Notes under the pieces: model-generated
What the model was told of the DNA's origin: nothing
Seen by the model: only the letters and a program-made list of their open reading frames with translations
Database searches by the model: none
Shown here: positions 16,153 to 26,015 of the stretch, one piece after another
How the letters are laid out: the number at the start of each line of letters is the position of its first letter
Position numbering within the stretch: position 1 is the first letter of the stretch
Program-made: the position numbers and the translations under genes
NCBI RefSeq assembly: GCF_900103885.1
Contig: NZ_FNIM01000016.1
Coordinates: 1-64,000 of the forward strand
Direction of reading: 5' to 3'
DNA: 64,000 nt
Origin: Actinomyces ruminicola
Lineage (GTDB): Bacteria; Actinomycetota; Actinomycetes; Actinomycetales; Actinomycetaceae

Positions 16153-17868
16153 GTGACCGCCCAGACCCCGTCCTCGTCCACCAGCCCCGCCGCGCAGCCG
16201 GACGCCGGCCGGATCCCGATCCGGCGGGCCCTGGTCTCCGTCTACGACAAGACCGGACTGCCCGAGCTGGCCGCCGCTCTGGCCGCCCACGGCGTCGAGA
16301 TCATCTCCACCGGCTCCACCGCCGCCGTCATCGCCGACGCCGGCCTGCCGGTGACCGCCGTCGAGGACGTCACCGGCTTCCCCGAGTGTCTGGACGGGCG
16401 TGTCAAGACCCTGCACCCGCGCATCCACGCCGGCATCCTCGCCGACCGGCGCAAGGCCGAGCACCTGACCCAGCTGGATGCGCTCGGCGTGGCCCCCATC
16501 GACCTGGTGATCGTCAACCTGTACCCCTTCACCCAGACGGTCGCCTCCGGGGCGGGCTTCGACGCCTGCGTGGAGCAGATCGACATCGGCGGCCCGGCCA
16601 TGGTGCGCGCCGCCGCGAAGAATCACCCGTCGGTGGCCGTGGTGGTCGACCCGTCCCGCTACGGGGAGGTGGCCGAGGCGGTGGCGGCCGGCGGCTTCAG
16701 CGGCGCCCAGCGCCGCGCCCTGGCGGCGGCCGCCTACGCCCACACCGCCGCCTACGACGCCGCCGTAGCCACCTGGTTCGCCCGGCAGCCCGAGGCCGAT
16801 GCCGGCGCCGAGGCCGACGCGGCCGCTCCTGCCATGCCCGCCTACGTCGGGGATGCCTACACGCGCCTGAGCCAGTTGCGCTACGGGGAGAACCCCCACC
16901 AGCGGGCGGCCGTCTACACCACCGTCGGCGCCGTGCCGGGGCAGGGCGTGGCCGGGGCCCGGCAGCTGTCCGGCAAGGCCATGAGCTACAACAACTACAC
17001 CGACACCGACGCCGCCGTCCGCGCGGCCCACGACCACGGTACGGAAACCTGCGTGGCGATCATCAAGCACGCCAACCCCTGCGGCGTGGCCGTCTCCGCC
17101 GCGGGCGACGTGGCCGAGGCCCACCGCAAGGCCCACGCCTGCGATCCCGTGTCCGCATACGGCGGCGTCATCGCCACCAACGCCCCCGTCACCGCCGCCA
17201 TGGCCCGCCAGATCAAGCCGATCTTCACCGAGGTCATCGCCGCCCCGGCTTATGATGACGAGGCCCTGGAGATCCTGACCACCAAGAAGAACCTGCGCAT
17301 CCTTGTGGTAGCCCCGCCCGAGCGCGGCGGCTTGGAGGTCAAGCAGATCTCCGGCGGCGCCGTGATCCAGGAGCGCGACGCCATCGACGCCCCCGGCGAC
17401 GCACCCGCCGGCTGGGAACTGGTGGCCGGCGAGGCCGCCGACCCCGAAACCCTTGCCGACCTCGCCTTCGCCTGGCGCACCGTCCGCGCCGTGCGCTCCA
17501 ACGCCATCCTGCTGGCCCGGGACGGCGCCACCGTCGGCGTCGGCATGGGACAGGTCAACCGAGTGGACTCCTGCAAGCTGGCGGTCGAACGCGCCAACAC
17601 CCTGGGCACGCGCGCCACCGGGGACGCCGCCGCCGACGCCGACGGCACCGCGAGCGCCGCGGCATCCGCCCCCGAGCGCGCCCGCGGTTCCGTGGCCGCC
17701 TCCGACGCCTTCTTCCCCTTCGCCGACGGGCTTCAGGTACTCATCGACGCCGGCGTGCGCGCCGTAGTCCAGCCGGGAGGCTCCATCCGCGATGAGGAAG
17801 TCATAGCCGCCGCGCGGGACGCCGGGATCACCATGTACCTGACCGGCACCCGCCACTTCGCGCACTAG
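16153..17868 (+). CDS. purH: Bifunctional AICAR transformylase / IMP cyclohydrolase
   Basis: This 571-residue enzyme performs the last two steps of IMP synthesis. The N-terminal MGS-like cyclohydrolase domain (about 1-200) begins [15 protein letters not shown] and contains [11 protein letters not shown]. The C-terminal transformylase domain has [12 protein letters not shown], the catalytic KHANPCG motif and [12 protein letters not shown]. Length is slightly above the usual 510-530 because of alanine-rich insertions near residues 215-230 and 490-520. The GTG start at 16153 has AAGGAG upstream. Its leader holds a ZTP riboswitch that senses the pathway intermediate, and a strong hairpin follows the stop. 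Confidence 0.97.
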   Translation: MTAQTPSSSTSPAAQPDAGRIPIRRALVSVYDKTGLPELAAALAAHGVEIISTGSTAAVIADAGLPVTAVEDVTGFPECLDGRVKTLHPRIHAGILADRRKAEHLTQLDALGVAPIDLVIVNLYPFTQTVASGAGFDACVEQIDIGGPAMVRAAAKNHPSVAVVVDPSRYGEVAEAVAAGGFSGAQRRALAAAAYAHTAAYDAAVATWFARQPEADAGAEADAAAPAMPAYVGDAYTRLSQLRYGENPHQRAAVYTTVGAVPGQGVAGARQLSGKAMSYNNYTDTDAAVRAAHDHGTETCVAIIKHANPCGVAVSAAGDVAEAHRKAHACDPVSAYGGVIATNAPVTAAMARQIKPIFTEVIAAPAYDDEALEILTTKKNLRILVVAPPERGGLEVKQISGGAVIQERDAIDAPGDAPAGWELVAGEAADPETLADLAFAWRTVRAVRSNAILLARDGATVGVGMGQVNRVDSCKLAVERANTLGTRATGDAAADADGTASAAASAPERARGSVAASDAFFPFADGLQVLIDAGVRAVVQPGGSIRDEEVIAAARDAGITMYLTGTRHFAH

Positions 17869-17891
17869 TGCCGGATGGAGCTCCCGCACCG

Positions 17892-17922
17892 CCCTGGCCG
17901 CCTGTGAGGCAGGCGGCCAGGG
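17892..17922 (+). terminator. Hairpin after purH
   Basis: The arms CCCTGGCCGCCTG and CAGGCGGCCAGGG are a perfect 13-bp stem with a 5-nt loop, 24 nt after the purH stop. There is no T-run. It may terminate or attenuate read-through into the DUF3017 gene. Confidence 0.7.
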
Positions 17923-17942
17923 GAGGGGCTAAGGTAGCGGCC

Positions 17943-18314
17943 GTGACCGACCAGAACGGGGCGGCCGACGGGACGTCGTCGGCCGGTGAGCAGGCAGACG
18001 CGCCCGGTGGCCAGGGTGCGGGCGGCGCCGTAGACGGATGCCCCAGGCGACAGCAGCCCTACCGCACTCTCGCTGTAGTCGCCGTCGCGGCCTGGCTGGC
18101 GGCCGTGCCGGCGCTCTCCCTGCTGGGGTACCGCCGCACTGCTGTCTTCTGGCTCGGCCTGGAGGTGCTGGTCCTGGCGGTCATCCGCATGCAGCGTCCC
18201 GACGGCACCTGGATCGCAGCGCGCGGGCGCCTGTTCGACGTCCTCTTCGGGCTGCTGCTCGCCGTCGGCCTGTTCGCCCTGTCCTACTACGCGAACCTCC
18301 CGCGCGTGCGCTGA
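17943..18314 (+). CDS. DUF3017 small membrane protein
   Basis: This 123-residue protein has a hydrophilic, low-complexity N-terminus (about 45 residues) and three hydrophobic segments, with LGYRRTAVFWLGLEVLVLAV and LFDVLFGLLLAVGLFAL visible. It fits the actinobacterial DUF3017 family found next to purH/folD and mdh. GTG 17943 is preferred over an in-frame upstream ATG (17868) that overlaps the purH end; AAGG lies 8 nt upstream. Function unknown. Confidence 0.65.
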   Translation: MTDQNGAADGTSSAGEQADAPGGQGAGGAVDGCPRRQQPYRTLAVVAVAAWLAAVPALSLLGYRRTAVFWLGLEVLVLAVIRMQRPDGTWIAARGRLFDVLFGLLLAVGLFALSYYANLPRVR

Positions 18315-18464
18315 CGCCCCGGGCAGTGTCACGGGCTGGGTGCCACCCACTCCGCGGCGCAGGGCCACTGTGTGGTCCCGCGGCGCGCAGTCGGCGGCGA
18401 GTGTGGCATCCTGCCGCCCGATAAACGGTCCCCGGACCGCCCGCATCCAGCCGGAAGGCAGTAC

Positions 18465-19856
18465 ATGAGCAACCCATCCCCGCATCCCGAACGTTTCGCC
18501 GGGCAGGCGTCCCCGGGACCCGTACGCAGGTTCCTGGCCCGAGGCGGCATCCTGGTGTGGGTGCTCGCCGCCATCATCCTCGCCCTGGTGCTCGGCTCCA
18601 TCCAGATCGGCGGCAGCCACCTGGTGCCGGTGCCGATCGGCCGGATCTTCGCCACCTTCTCCGACCTGTTCAGCCAGTTCCTGTCCTTCTCGATTCCGCT
18701 GATCATCATCGGTCTGGTCACGCCGGCGATCGCCGACCTGGGGCGCGGCGCCGGCCGCTGGCTCGCCATCACCGCCGCGATCGCCTACAGCTCCACCCTG
18801 TTTGCCGGCTTCGTCACCTACCTGGTGTGCGCGGCCACCCTCCCGCGCGTTCTGGGCGGGACCACGCTCAGCGACGTGGAGGAGCCCGGCAGCGCACTGG
18901 AAACCTACTTCAGCGTGGAGATGCCGGCCGCCGTCAGCGTGATGACGGCGCTGCTGCTCAGCTTCGTGGTCGGCATCGGCCTGTCCATGGTGCCGCGCGG
19001 GGTGATGCGCAAGGGCTTCATCGAGTTCCGCGCCATCATCACCGCCCTGATCGAGCGAATCATCATCCCGCTGCTGCCCCTGCACATCTTCGGCATCTTC
19101 CTGAACCTCACCTACACCGGTGAGGCCTGGGCGATCATGCGCACCCTGCTGCGCGTGGTGGTGGTCGTGCTGCTGCTGGAGGTCCTCATCCTCGGTGTCC
19201 AGTACCTCGTCGCCGGGGCCGTCGGCCGGAGGAACCCCTTCAAGGCGCTGGTGACCATGCTGCCCGCGTACCTGACCGCCCTGGGCACCTCCTCCTCGGC
19301 GGCCACCATCCCGGTGACGCTGCGGCAGACCCGCAAGAACGGCGTGGCCGACGCCGTCGCCTCCTTCACCGTGCCGCTGTGCGCAACCATCCACCTGGCC
19401 GGCTCGACCTCGAAGATCTTCGCTTTCGCCTTCGCCATCGCCCTCACCCAGGGCATCACGGTCTCCGGCGCCCAGTGGGTCGGCTTCATCTTCATGCTCG
19501 GCATCACCATGGTTGCCGCCCCGGGCGTGCCCGGCGGCGCCATCATGGCCGCCACCGGCCTGCTGTCCAGCATGCTTGGCTTCAACGACGCCCAGGTGGC
19601 CCTCATGATCGCCACCTATATCGCGCTGGACGCCTTCGGCACCGCCACCAACGTCACCGGCGACGGCGCCATTGCGATCGTCGTGGACCGGCTCGCCCAC
19701 GGCCGCATCGGCTCGGAAGGCGACCCGGAGAACACCCGTGAGCTCGCCTTCGACGGCATGAAGTACCTGGACCGGGTCAGCGTCGACGGCGTCGTCAGTG
19801 CCGAGGCGCTTCAGGCCTCCGCCGCCGCGGCCGGCCCCAACGCCGTCAGCCGCTGA
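18465..19856 (+). CDS. Dicarboxylate/amino acid:cation symporter (DAACS family)
   Basis: This 463-residue transporter of the GltP/SstT/DctA fold has an N-terminal half of about six TM helices including FSIPLIIIGLVTPAIADLGRG. The serine-rich hairpin-1 motif appears as LGTSSSAATIPVTLR, and the TM7/HP2 region as ATYIALDAFGTATNVTGDGA, replacing the usual NMDGT/D-RT-NV core. It should import dicarboxylates or small amino acids with Na+ or H+. ATG 18465 has GGAAGG upstream. Malate dehydrogenase follows 159 bp later, which suits dicarboxylate uptake, though this is inference. Confidence 0.87.
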   Translation: MSNPSPHPERFAGQASPGPVRRFLARGGILVWVLAAIILALVLGSIQIGGSHLVPVPIGRIFATFSDLFSQFLSFSIPLIIIGLVTPAIADLGRGAGRWLAITAAIAYSSTLFAGFVTYLVCAATLPRVLGGTTLSDVEEPGSALETYFSVEMPAAVSVMTALLLSFVVGIGLSMVPRGVMRKGFIEFRAIITALIERIIIPLLPLHIFGIFLNLTYTGEAWAIMRTLLRVVVVVLLLEVLILGVQYLVAGAVGRRNPFKALVTMLPAYLTALGTSSSAATIPVTLRQTRKNGVADAVASFTVPLCATIHLAGSTSKIFAFAFAIALTQGITVSGAQWVGFIFMLGITMVAAPGVPGGAIMAATGLLSSMLGFNDAQVALMIATYIALDAFGTATNVTGDGAIAIVVDRLAHGRIGSEGDPENTRELAFDGMKYLDRVSVDGVVSAEALQASAAAAGPNAVSR

Positions 19857-21002
<1,146 letters not shown>

Positions 21003-21020
21003 GTCCGGCCTTCACTAACC

Positions 21021-21060
21021 GAGCGACCCCGGCGCCCTCACGGCGTCGGGGTCGCTCTTT
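21021..21060 (+). terminator. Intrinsic terminator of mdh
   Basis: The arms GAGCGACCCCGGCGCC and GGCGTCGGGGTCGCTC pair with one mismatch around CTCAC and are followed by TTTACC. Confidence 0.88.
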
Positions 21061-21217
21061 ACCGGGATGCAAGCTACTATTGACTGCTTCTGCCAGGGGA
21101 TTGACATACACTTTTATGGCTTCGCGCACACTGGTCGGGGCTGACGATGATGTCAGCAGGGCATCGACGCCGCCCCCGATCTTCCGATAGAAACAGCGTC
21201 GTTTCGAGGAGAACACC
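21061..21217 (+). promoter_or_regulatory. Leader of the second sugar ABC operon
   Basis: A perfect TTGACA hexamer at 21101-21106 and a second TTGACT about 21 bp upstream could be -35 boxes, but neither has a good -10 at 16-18 bp. The region is locally AT-richer than the genes. GAGGAG lies just before the ATG at 21218. Confidence 0.3.
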
Positions 21218-22555
21218 ATGCGTAATCCCATCCTATCCCGCCGGCAGGTCCTGGTCGGCCTGTCCACCACCGCCGTCCTGGCCACGCTCGCCGCCTGCGG
21301 CACCACCGGCACCGAGGACTCGGGCGCCACCTCGGGCGGCAGCGCCGTCGCCGTCGGCGAGGGTGATGACAGCCAGGTCGACGTGGTCACCTGGTGGTCC
21401 GCCGGATCCGAGAAAGAGGGCCTGGCCGCCCTCGTGGAGGTATTCGAGAAGCAGTTCCCGCAAACCAAGTTCGAGAACAAGGCCGTCTCCGGTGGCGGCG
21501 GCTCCCAGGCGAAGCAGAAGCTCGCCGCGGACCTGGCCGCCGGCAACCCGCCCGACACGTACCAGGCGCACGCCGGTGCCGAGATCCAGGCCGATATCGA
21601 GGCCGGATACCTGCTGGACATCTCCTCCCTGTACGACGAGTTCGGCCTCAATGACGCCTTCCCGGAGACCCTCATCGACCGGCTGAAGGACTCCGAGGGG
21701 GCCATCTACTCCATCCCCTCCAACGTGCACCGCAACAACGTGGTGTGGGCCTCCATTGAGGTGCTGAAGGCGGCGGGACTGGACCCGGACAGCCCGGCCA
21801 CCGACATCGACGGCTGGATCGCCGACATGGAGAAGATCAAGGCCGCCGGCTACACGCCCATCACCATGGGCATGGCCTGGACCCAGCTCGGTCTGCTGGA
21901 GACCGTGCTCATCGCCGACCTCGGCGCCGATGCCTACTCAGGCCTGTTCGACGGGAGCACCGACTGGGCGGGTGACGAGGTCGCGGCCGCGCTCAAGCAC
22001 TATGAGACCATCATCGGCTTCACCGACAAGTCCCTGTACACCGAGGACTGGGAGCCGGCGATGCGGCCGATCTTCGAGAACCAGGCCGCCTACAACGTCA
22101 TGGGCGACTGGGCAGTCGCCGGATTCGACGCGGCGGGTCTGACCGCGGGCACCGACTACACCTACTTCCCGGTGCCCGGGACCGACGGGGTCTTCGACTT
22201 CCTCGCCGACGCCTTCGCCCTCACCGACGGCGGTCCGCACCCCGGCGGCGGCAAGAACTGGCTCCAGTGCATCTCCACCAAGGAGGGGCAGATCGCCTTC
22301 AACAAGGTCAAGGGATCGATTCCCTCCCGCTCCGACCTGACTGACGAGGAGAAGGCCCAGTTCTCCGAGTACCAGCAGTCGGCCATGGAGTCATTCGGCC
22401 AGGACACGATCGTCTCCTCCATCGCCCACGGCGCCGCCCTGCCTACCAAGGCCTCCGACGCGATGAATGACGCCCTGACCAAGTTCTCGCAGGGGGCCTC
22501 GGACGTGGCCACCCTCCAGTCCGAACTCGCCGCGGCCTACGCCTCGGTGGCGTGA
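21218..22555 (+). CDS. Sugar ABC transporter substrate-binding lipoprotein (second system)
   Basis: This 445-residue binding protein has a twin-arginine-like SRRQVLVG, hydrophobic stretch and lipobox LAAC with the lipidated Cys at residue 27. The mature part opens VDVVTWWSAGSEKEGL and contains GGGGSQAKQKLAADLAAGNP and IPSNVHRNNVVWAS, which resemble glucose/mannose-type binding proteins. A hairpin separates it from the two permease genes. It probably serves a monosaccharide or short oligosaccharide; no adjacent catabolic gene indicates which. Confidence 0.88.
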   Translation: MRNPILSRRQVLVGLSTTAVLATLAACGTTGTEDSGATSGGSAVAVGEGDDSQVDVVTWWSAGSEKEGLAALVEVFEKQFPQTKFENKAVSGGGGSQAKQKLAADLAAGNPPDTYQAHAGAEIQADIEAGYLLDISSLYDEFGLNDAFPETLIDRLKDSEGAIYSIPSNVHRNNVVWASIEVLKAAGLDPDSPATDIDGWIADMEKIKAAGYTPITMGMAWTQLGLLETVLIADLGADAYSGLFDGSTDWAGDEVAAALKHYETIIGFTDKSLYTEDWEPAMRPIFENQAAYNVMGDWAVAGFDAAGLTAGTDYTYFPVPGTDGVFDFLADAFALTDGGPHPGGGKNWLQCISTKEGQIAFNKVKGSIPSRSDLTDEEKAQFSEYQQSAMESFGQDTIVSSIAHGAALPTKASDAMNDALTKFSQGASDVATLQSELAAAYASVA

Positions 22556-22560
22556 TGCGC

Positions 22561-22603
22561 ACCCCGGGGCGGGCGGGATACCGAATCCCGTCGCGCCCCG
22601 GGT
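22561..22603 (+). terminator. Intra-operon hairpin after the binding-protein gene
   Basis: ACCCCGGGGCGGGCGGGA can pair with TCCCGTCGCGCCCCGGGT. It lies 5 nt after the binding-protein stop and 107 nt before the permease start. Such stems often stabilise the binding-protein message and lower permease expression. Confidence 0.6.
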
Positions 22604-22710
22604 AGCCGCAGCAATCGAACTGCCTCAGCGCTGCGTCCGCGCGTCTGCCGACGACGTCGATGGCGTCACCCGCCCCGCGCGCTCCCAGCCAAAGCACCAG
22701 AAGGAGCATC

Positions 22711-23640
22711 GTGAGCACCAAGACGACGCCGCGCCCTCGACGCAGGAAGAACTGGCGGAAGTGGGGGCCGGGACTGCTGCTGATCTCGCCGTCCCTCATC
22801 CTCGTGGGAGTTTTCGTCTACGGCATGATCGGCGTAAACATCAACACCTCCCTGCTGGACACTCACACCGCGGCGCAGGTCTCGGGCAGGAAGTCCTCGC
22901 ACGCCGTCGGTCTGGCCAACTTCGTCAACCTCTTCAAGAACCCGAACTTCCAGCACTCCTTCCTCAACCTGATCCTCTTCACGATTGCCTTCCTGGCCGG
23001 GACCCTCGTCATCGGCTTCCTGTGGGCTTGGCTGCTGGACAAGCCGATCAAGGGCGAGGGCCTGTTCCGCTCCGTGTTCCTGTTCCCCATGGCCGTGTCC
23101 TTCGTGGCCTCCGGCGTGGTGTGGCGGTGGCTGCTGAACTCGGCCCAGGGGGCACGGGCCTCCGGCCTCAACCGCCTGTTCGAGATGCTGGGCCTGAGGT
23201 TTCTGGAGAACAGCTGGACCCAGAACACGACCTTCGGCATCCTCGCCATCGCCATCCCGGCGGTCTGGCAGCTGGCCGGCTACGTGATGGCCCTGTTCCT
23301 CGCGGGCTTCCGAGGGATCAACGAAGACCTGCGCGAGGCCGCGCGCGTCGACGGCGCCAATGAGTGGCAGCTGTACAAGTCGATCATCTTCCCCCAGCTG
23401 ACGCCGATCGCCCTGAGCGCGGTCATCATCATCGGCCACATGTCCTTGAAGTCCTTCGACCTGATCATGTCCATCACGGACCAGCGCACCTACTCCACGA
23501 AGGTGCCCGCCATCGACATGTTCAACTTCATGACGGACAACGACTACTCCAACGCGGCGGCAGTGGGCACCATCCTCCTGGTCATCGTCGCCATCGCGGT
23601 CATCCCGTACCTCATCCACGACGCGAAGGGCAGGTCCTGA
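22711..23640 (+). CDS. Sugar ABC transporter permease
   Basis: This 309-residue permease with about six TM segments has the EAA loop REAARVDGANEWQLYKSIIF near residue 211. GTG 22711 is chosen because AAGGAG lies 4 nt upstream and the basic N-terminus (STKTTPRPRRRKNWRKWG) begins there; the longer open frame lacks a site. The next permease starts 1 nt after its stop, indicating translational coupling. Confidence 0.88.
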   Translation: MSTKTTPRPRRRKNWRKWGPGLLLISPSLILVGVFVYGMIGVNINTSLLDTHTAAQVSGRKSSHAVGLANFVNLFKNPNFQHSFLNLILFTIAFLAGTLVIGFLWAWLLDKPIKGEGLFRSVFLFPMAVSFVASGVVWRWLLNSAQGARASGLNRLFEMLGLRFLENSWTQNTTFGILAIAIPAVWQLAGYVMALFLAGFRGINEDLREAARVDGANEWQLYKSIIFPQLTPIALSAVIIIGHMSLKSFDLIMSITDQRTYSTKVPAIDMFNFMTDNDYSNAAAVGTILLVIVAIAVIPYLIHDAKGRS

Positions 23641-23641
23641 C

Positions 23642-24517
23642 ATGGCCGCCGACACCTCCGCCCTGACCGCCAAGCGCACCGTAGCTCGGACCACGGGCAT
23701 CGCCTGGGGCAGGGTGGTGCGCTACATCCTGCTGCTGCTGTCCCTCGTGTTCGTGCTGATTCCCGTGTACGTCCTGTTCGTCACGTCCTTCAAGAACGGT
23801 GCCGAGGCCTCGCCGGCCACCACCTGGTACCTGCCGGACAGCTGGGACCCCACCAACTGGATCAACGCGTGGAATGAGCTCAAGGGCGGCCTGGTCCGCT
23901 CCCTGATGCTGGTGATCCCCTCCTCGCTCATCTCCGCGATGCTGGGCTCCGCCAACGGGTTCGTGCTGTCCAAGTGGCGCTTCCCGGGAGCGAACCTGGT
24001 CTTCACACTCGTCCTGTTCGGCATGTTCATCCCCTACCAGGCGGTCATGATCCCGTTGATGCGCATGGTCACCAGGGCCGGCCTGGGCTTCGGCATCTCG
24101 ACCCTGATCCTCATGCACGTGGTCTACGGCATCCCGATCTGCACGCTGATCTTCCGCAACTACTACGAGACGATTCCCGATGAGCTCATCGAGGCCGCGG
24201 AGGTGGACGGTGCCGGGATGCTGCGCACCTACTTCTCCGTGGTGCTGCCCATCTCGGTCCCCAGTTTCGTCGTCGTCATAATCTGGCAGTTCACCGCCGC
24301 CTGGAACGACTTCCTGTTCGCCCTGTTCTTCGGCGGCGGGGCGCAGTCCGGCCCGGTGACACTGGCGCTGAACAACCTGGCGCACGGCTCGATCATGGCC
24401 GACTACGGGGCCTCGATGTCCGGTGCCCTCATCGCCTCCGTGCCGACGCTGCTGGTGTACATCTTCCTCGGCAAGTACTTCGTCGGTGGTCTCATGGCCG
24501 GCTCCGTGAAGGGCTGA
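23642..24517 (+). CDS. Sugar ABC transporter permease
   Basis: This 291-residue second permease has the EAA loop EAAEVDGAGMLRTYFSVVLP near residue 181. The start codon directly follows the stop of the partner gene. No ATPase gene follows, so this operon too must borrow one from elsewhere. A short 23-bp repeat pair begins 25 nt after the stop. Confidence 0.9.
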   Translation: MAADTSALTAKRTVARTTGIAWGRVVRYILLLLSLVFVLIPVYVLFVTSFKNGAEASPATTWYLPDSWDPTNWINAWNELKGGLVRSLMLVIPSSLISAMLGSANGFVLSKWRFPGANLVFTLVLFGMFIPYQAVMIPLMRMVTRAGLGFGISTLILMHVVYGIPICTLIFRNYYETIPDELIEAAEVDGAGMLRTYFSVVLPISVPSFVVVIIWQFTAAWNDFLFALFFGGGAQSGPVTLALNNLAHGSIMADYGASMSGALIASVPTLLVYIFLGKYFVGGLMAGSVKG

Positions 24518-24541
24518 ACGTCCGCGCCCCACCCCCGCCCC

Positions 24542-24579
24542 ACCGAGATCGGTAGAAGTTTCGTGCCGAGATCGGTAGC
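24542..24579 (-). repeat. 23-bp repeat family, locus A (two units)
   Basis: Two copies of the GAGATCGGTAG core (24544-24554 and 24569-24579), with AAGTTTCGTGCC between them, lie between the permease stop and the leaderless start at 24606. The orientation is opposite to the large array at 43218. The core is CCGAGATCGG, an incomplete palindrome. Confidence 0.8.
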
Positions 24580-24593
24580 CGTGACGGCCGCGC

Positions 24594-24599
24594 TACAGT
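24594..24599 (+). promoter_or_regulatory. -10 box of leaderless zinc-ribbon gene
   Basis: TACAGT with exactly 6 nt to the ATG at 24606 and no Shine-Dalgarno sequence. The repeat units of locus A fall where the -35 region would be. Confidence 0.5.
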
Positions 24600-24605
24600 C
24601 TGCCC

Positions 24606-24905
24606 ATGGCACCTCGAGGATCCCGCAGCTCCAAGCGTCCCTATGGGGCGGGGCACAGGCCACTCGATATGGGCCGCCTGGCCTCGTTGCCGCGCACCCA
24701 GACCGGCCCCGGGGGAGCGGAGTTCACGGTGCGGCGCGTACGCGGCGGGGACAAGACCTACATCTGTCCCGGCTGCAACCAGAAGATTCCCGCCGGTACG
24801 CCGCACATCGTGGCCTGGAGCAACGAGTCCCTGTTCGGTCCGGAGCGTGGTCTGGAGGAGCGCCGTCACTGGCACACCTCCTGCTGGGAGCGGCACCTGT
24901 GGTGA
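24606..24905 (+). CDS. Small conserved actinobacterial protein with a Cys/His metal site
   Basis: This 99-residue protein has a basic N-terminus, then YICPGCNQKIPAGTPHIVAW and a C-terminal RRHWHTSCWERHLW. CxxC plus HxHxxC makes a likely zinc-binding site. It belongs to a conserved actinobacterial family sometimes labelled ATP/GTP-binding, although no P-loop is visible, so that label should not be trusted. It converges with the next gene, stops 4 nt apart. It starts without a Shine-Dalgarno and is probably leaderless. Confidence 0.75.
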   Translation: MAPRGSRSSKRPYGAGHRPLDMGRLASLPRTQTGPGGAEFTVRRVRGGDKTYICPGCNQKIPAGTPHIVAWSNESLFGPERGLEERRHWHTSCWERHLW

Positions 24906-24909
24906 GTGG

Positions 24910-25443
24910 TCAGGCCAGGGGCTCGGGGGACCGGGCCTCCCAGCCGGGCAGCAGCCGATCCAGGGCGGTGCGCAGCGGCACGATGTCGCCGTCTCGGCCG
25001 CCCTCACCGATAGTCATGGGCACGGGCTCGTCCGTGGGCGTCACCCCGAACAGGCGATCGCGTAGGCCGAGCGGCCGGGTGAGGATGTAGAAGCGGCCCG
25101 CGGTGTCGATGGCCACCGACTGGTCGTGGCGCAGGTACCAGCCGGTCAGCGGGGTGCGCGCCGATCCGCCGCCATAGCCCTTGACCCGCAGGGGTGTCGC
25201 CTTCAGGCCCTCGGCACCGGCCACGGCGATGAACAGGGAGACGATCCGGGCGGCCCGTTGGTGCTCCGCCTGCTGCCGGGCCCGCAGCATGCGTGCCCGC
25301 TCCGCCGCGGCATCGCGACGGCGTTGCGCCCAGTCCGAGTCCTGCGGCCCCGGGGCCGCGCCCTCGGGGCCCGAGGCGCGCGGGCCGTCGGCGTCGGCGG
25401 ATACGGGCAGGGCGGGGGAGGAGTCGGGGTCCGCGGTAGACAT
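24910..25443 (-). CDS. Conserved actinobacterial hypothetical protein
   Basis: This 177-residue soluble protein has a disordered N-terminal third, then a helical charged stretch (AQRRRDAAAERARMLRARQQ) and a globular C-terminal domain with LKATPLRVKGYGGG, TPLTGWYLRHDQSVAID and ILTRPLGLRDRLFG. The pattern resembles an uncharacterised actinobacterial family that lies beside the preceding small zinc-ribbon gene. No catalytic motif is seen. The ATG has no Shine-Dalgarno; TAGGCT ends 6 nt upstream. Confidence 0.65.
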   Translation of the reverse strand: MSTADPDSSPALPVSADADGPRASGPEGAAPGPQDSDWAQRRRDAAAERARMLRARQQAEHQRAARIVSLFIAVAGAEGLKATPLRVKGYGGGSARTPLTGWYLRHDQSVAIDTAGRFYILTRPLGLRDRLFGVTPTDEPVPMTIGEGGRDGDIVPLRTALDRLLPGWEARSPEPLA

Positions 25444-25449
25444 GCACGT

Positions 25450-25455
25450 AGCCTA
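25450..25455 (-). promoter_or_regulatory. -10 box of leaderless hypothetical gene
   Basis: TAGGCT on the minus strand with 6 nt (ACGTGC) to the ATG at 25443 and no Shine-Dalgarno. Confidence 0.55.
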
Positions 25456-25509
25456 TGAGGTGCCGGCGCCCCTGTGGTGTCTGCCGCCCGGTTGCCGCAC
25501 ACTAGAGGC

Positions 25510-25929
25510 ATGCACACGCCCATCCCGCCTCCGCAAAGCCCTCCGGAACCGGCCGTGCCGCCCCCCGCCAAACGCACCGCGCGGCTCGACATCCACCTGG
25601 ACCCGACTTCCACAGAGCCTGTTTTCGCGCAGATATGCGCGGCGGTGAGCGGTGACATCGCCGCCGGCCGACTGCCCGCAGGAACGCGCCTGCCTCCCAC
25701 GCGCACGCTCGCCACACAACTGAACATTGCCGTCAACACGGTGGCGAAGGCGTACCGAGAACTAGAGATGCAGGGCTACATCGAGGGCCGCGGTCGCCGC
25801 GGCACCTTCGTCCGCGACCAGTCCGGGGCGGCACGCGAGCGCGAGGTGATGCGCTTCGTCACCACCATGCACTCCCTGGGTATCCCGCTGGAGGAGACCC
25901 TCGACCTGGTGCGTCGCGCCTGGCCCTGA
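25510..25929 (+). CDS. GntR-family regulator (YtrA type)
   Basis: This 139-residue protein has an N-terminal winged helix domain with the GntR hallmark pattern: PVFAQICAAVSGDIAAGRLP, TRTLATQLNIAVNTVAKAYR and EGRGRRGTFV. The short C-terminal tail of about 40 residues is helical and has no effector domain, as in the YtrA subfamily. Unlike the second YtrA-type gene at 47963, no ABC transporter follows. The start lacks a good Shine-Dalgarno (AGAGG lies too close), and CACACT sits at the leaderless -10 distance. Confidence 0.85.
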   Translation: MHTPIPPPQSPPEPAVPPPAKRTARLDIHLDPTSTEPVFAQICAAVSGDIAAGRLPAGTRLPPTRTLATQLNIAVNTVAKAYRELEMQGYIEGRGRRGTFVRDQSGAAREREVMRFVTTMHSLGIPLEETLDLVRRAWP

Positions 25930-26015
25930 CCGAGCGCCGCATTCACAGCCGGCAAAGACGCCGTCCGCGTGAGGAGCCCGCGCATTACTCACAGGCCAAC
26001 GAGCGCGTCGCCATC

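Noticed and set aside
18349-18392. GC-rich inverted repeat before the symporter gene as a terminator or riboswitch
   Set aside because: Pairing is imperfect and it matches no aptamer consensus. It is too weak to list as a feature.
21166-21195. A further degenerate copy of the 23-bp repeat before the second ABC operon
   Set aside because: CCGATCTTCCGATAGAAAC resembles the unit only loosely and lacks the CACGT part.
24606-24905. ATP/GTP-binding function for the small zinc-ribbon protein
   Set aside because: No Walker motif is visible; only the Cys/His metal-binding pattern can be supported.
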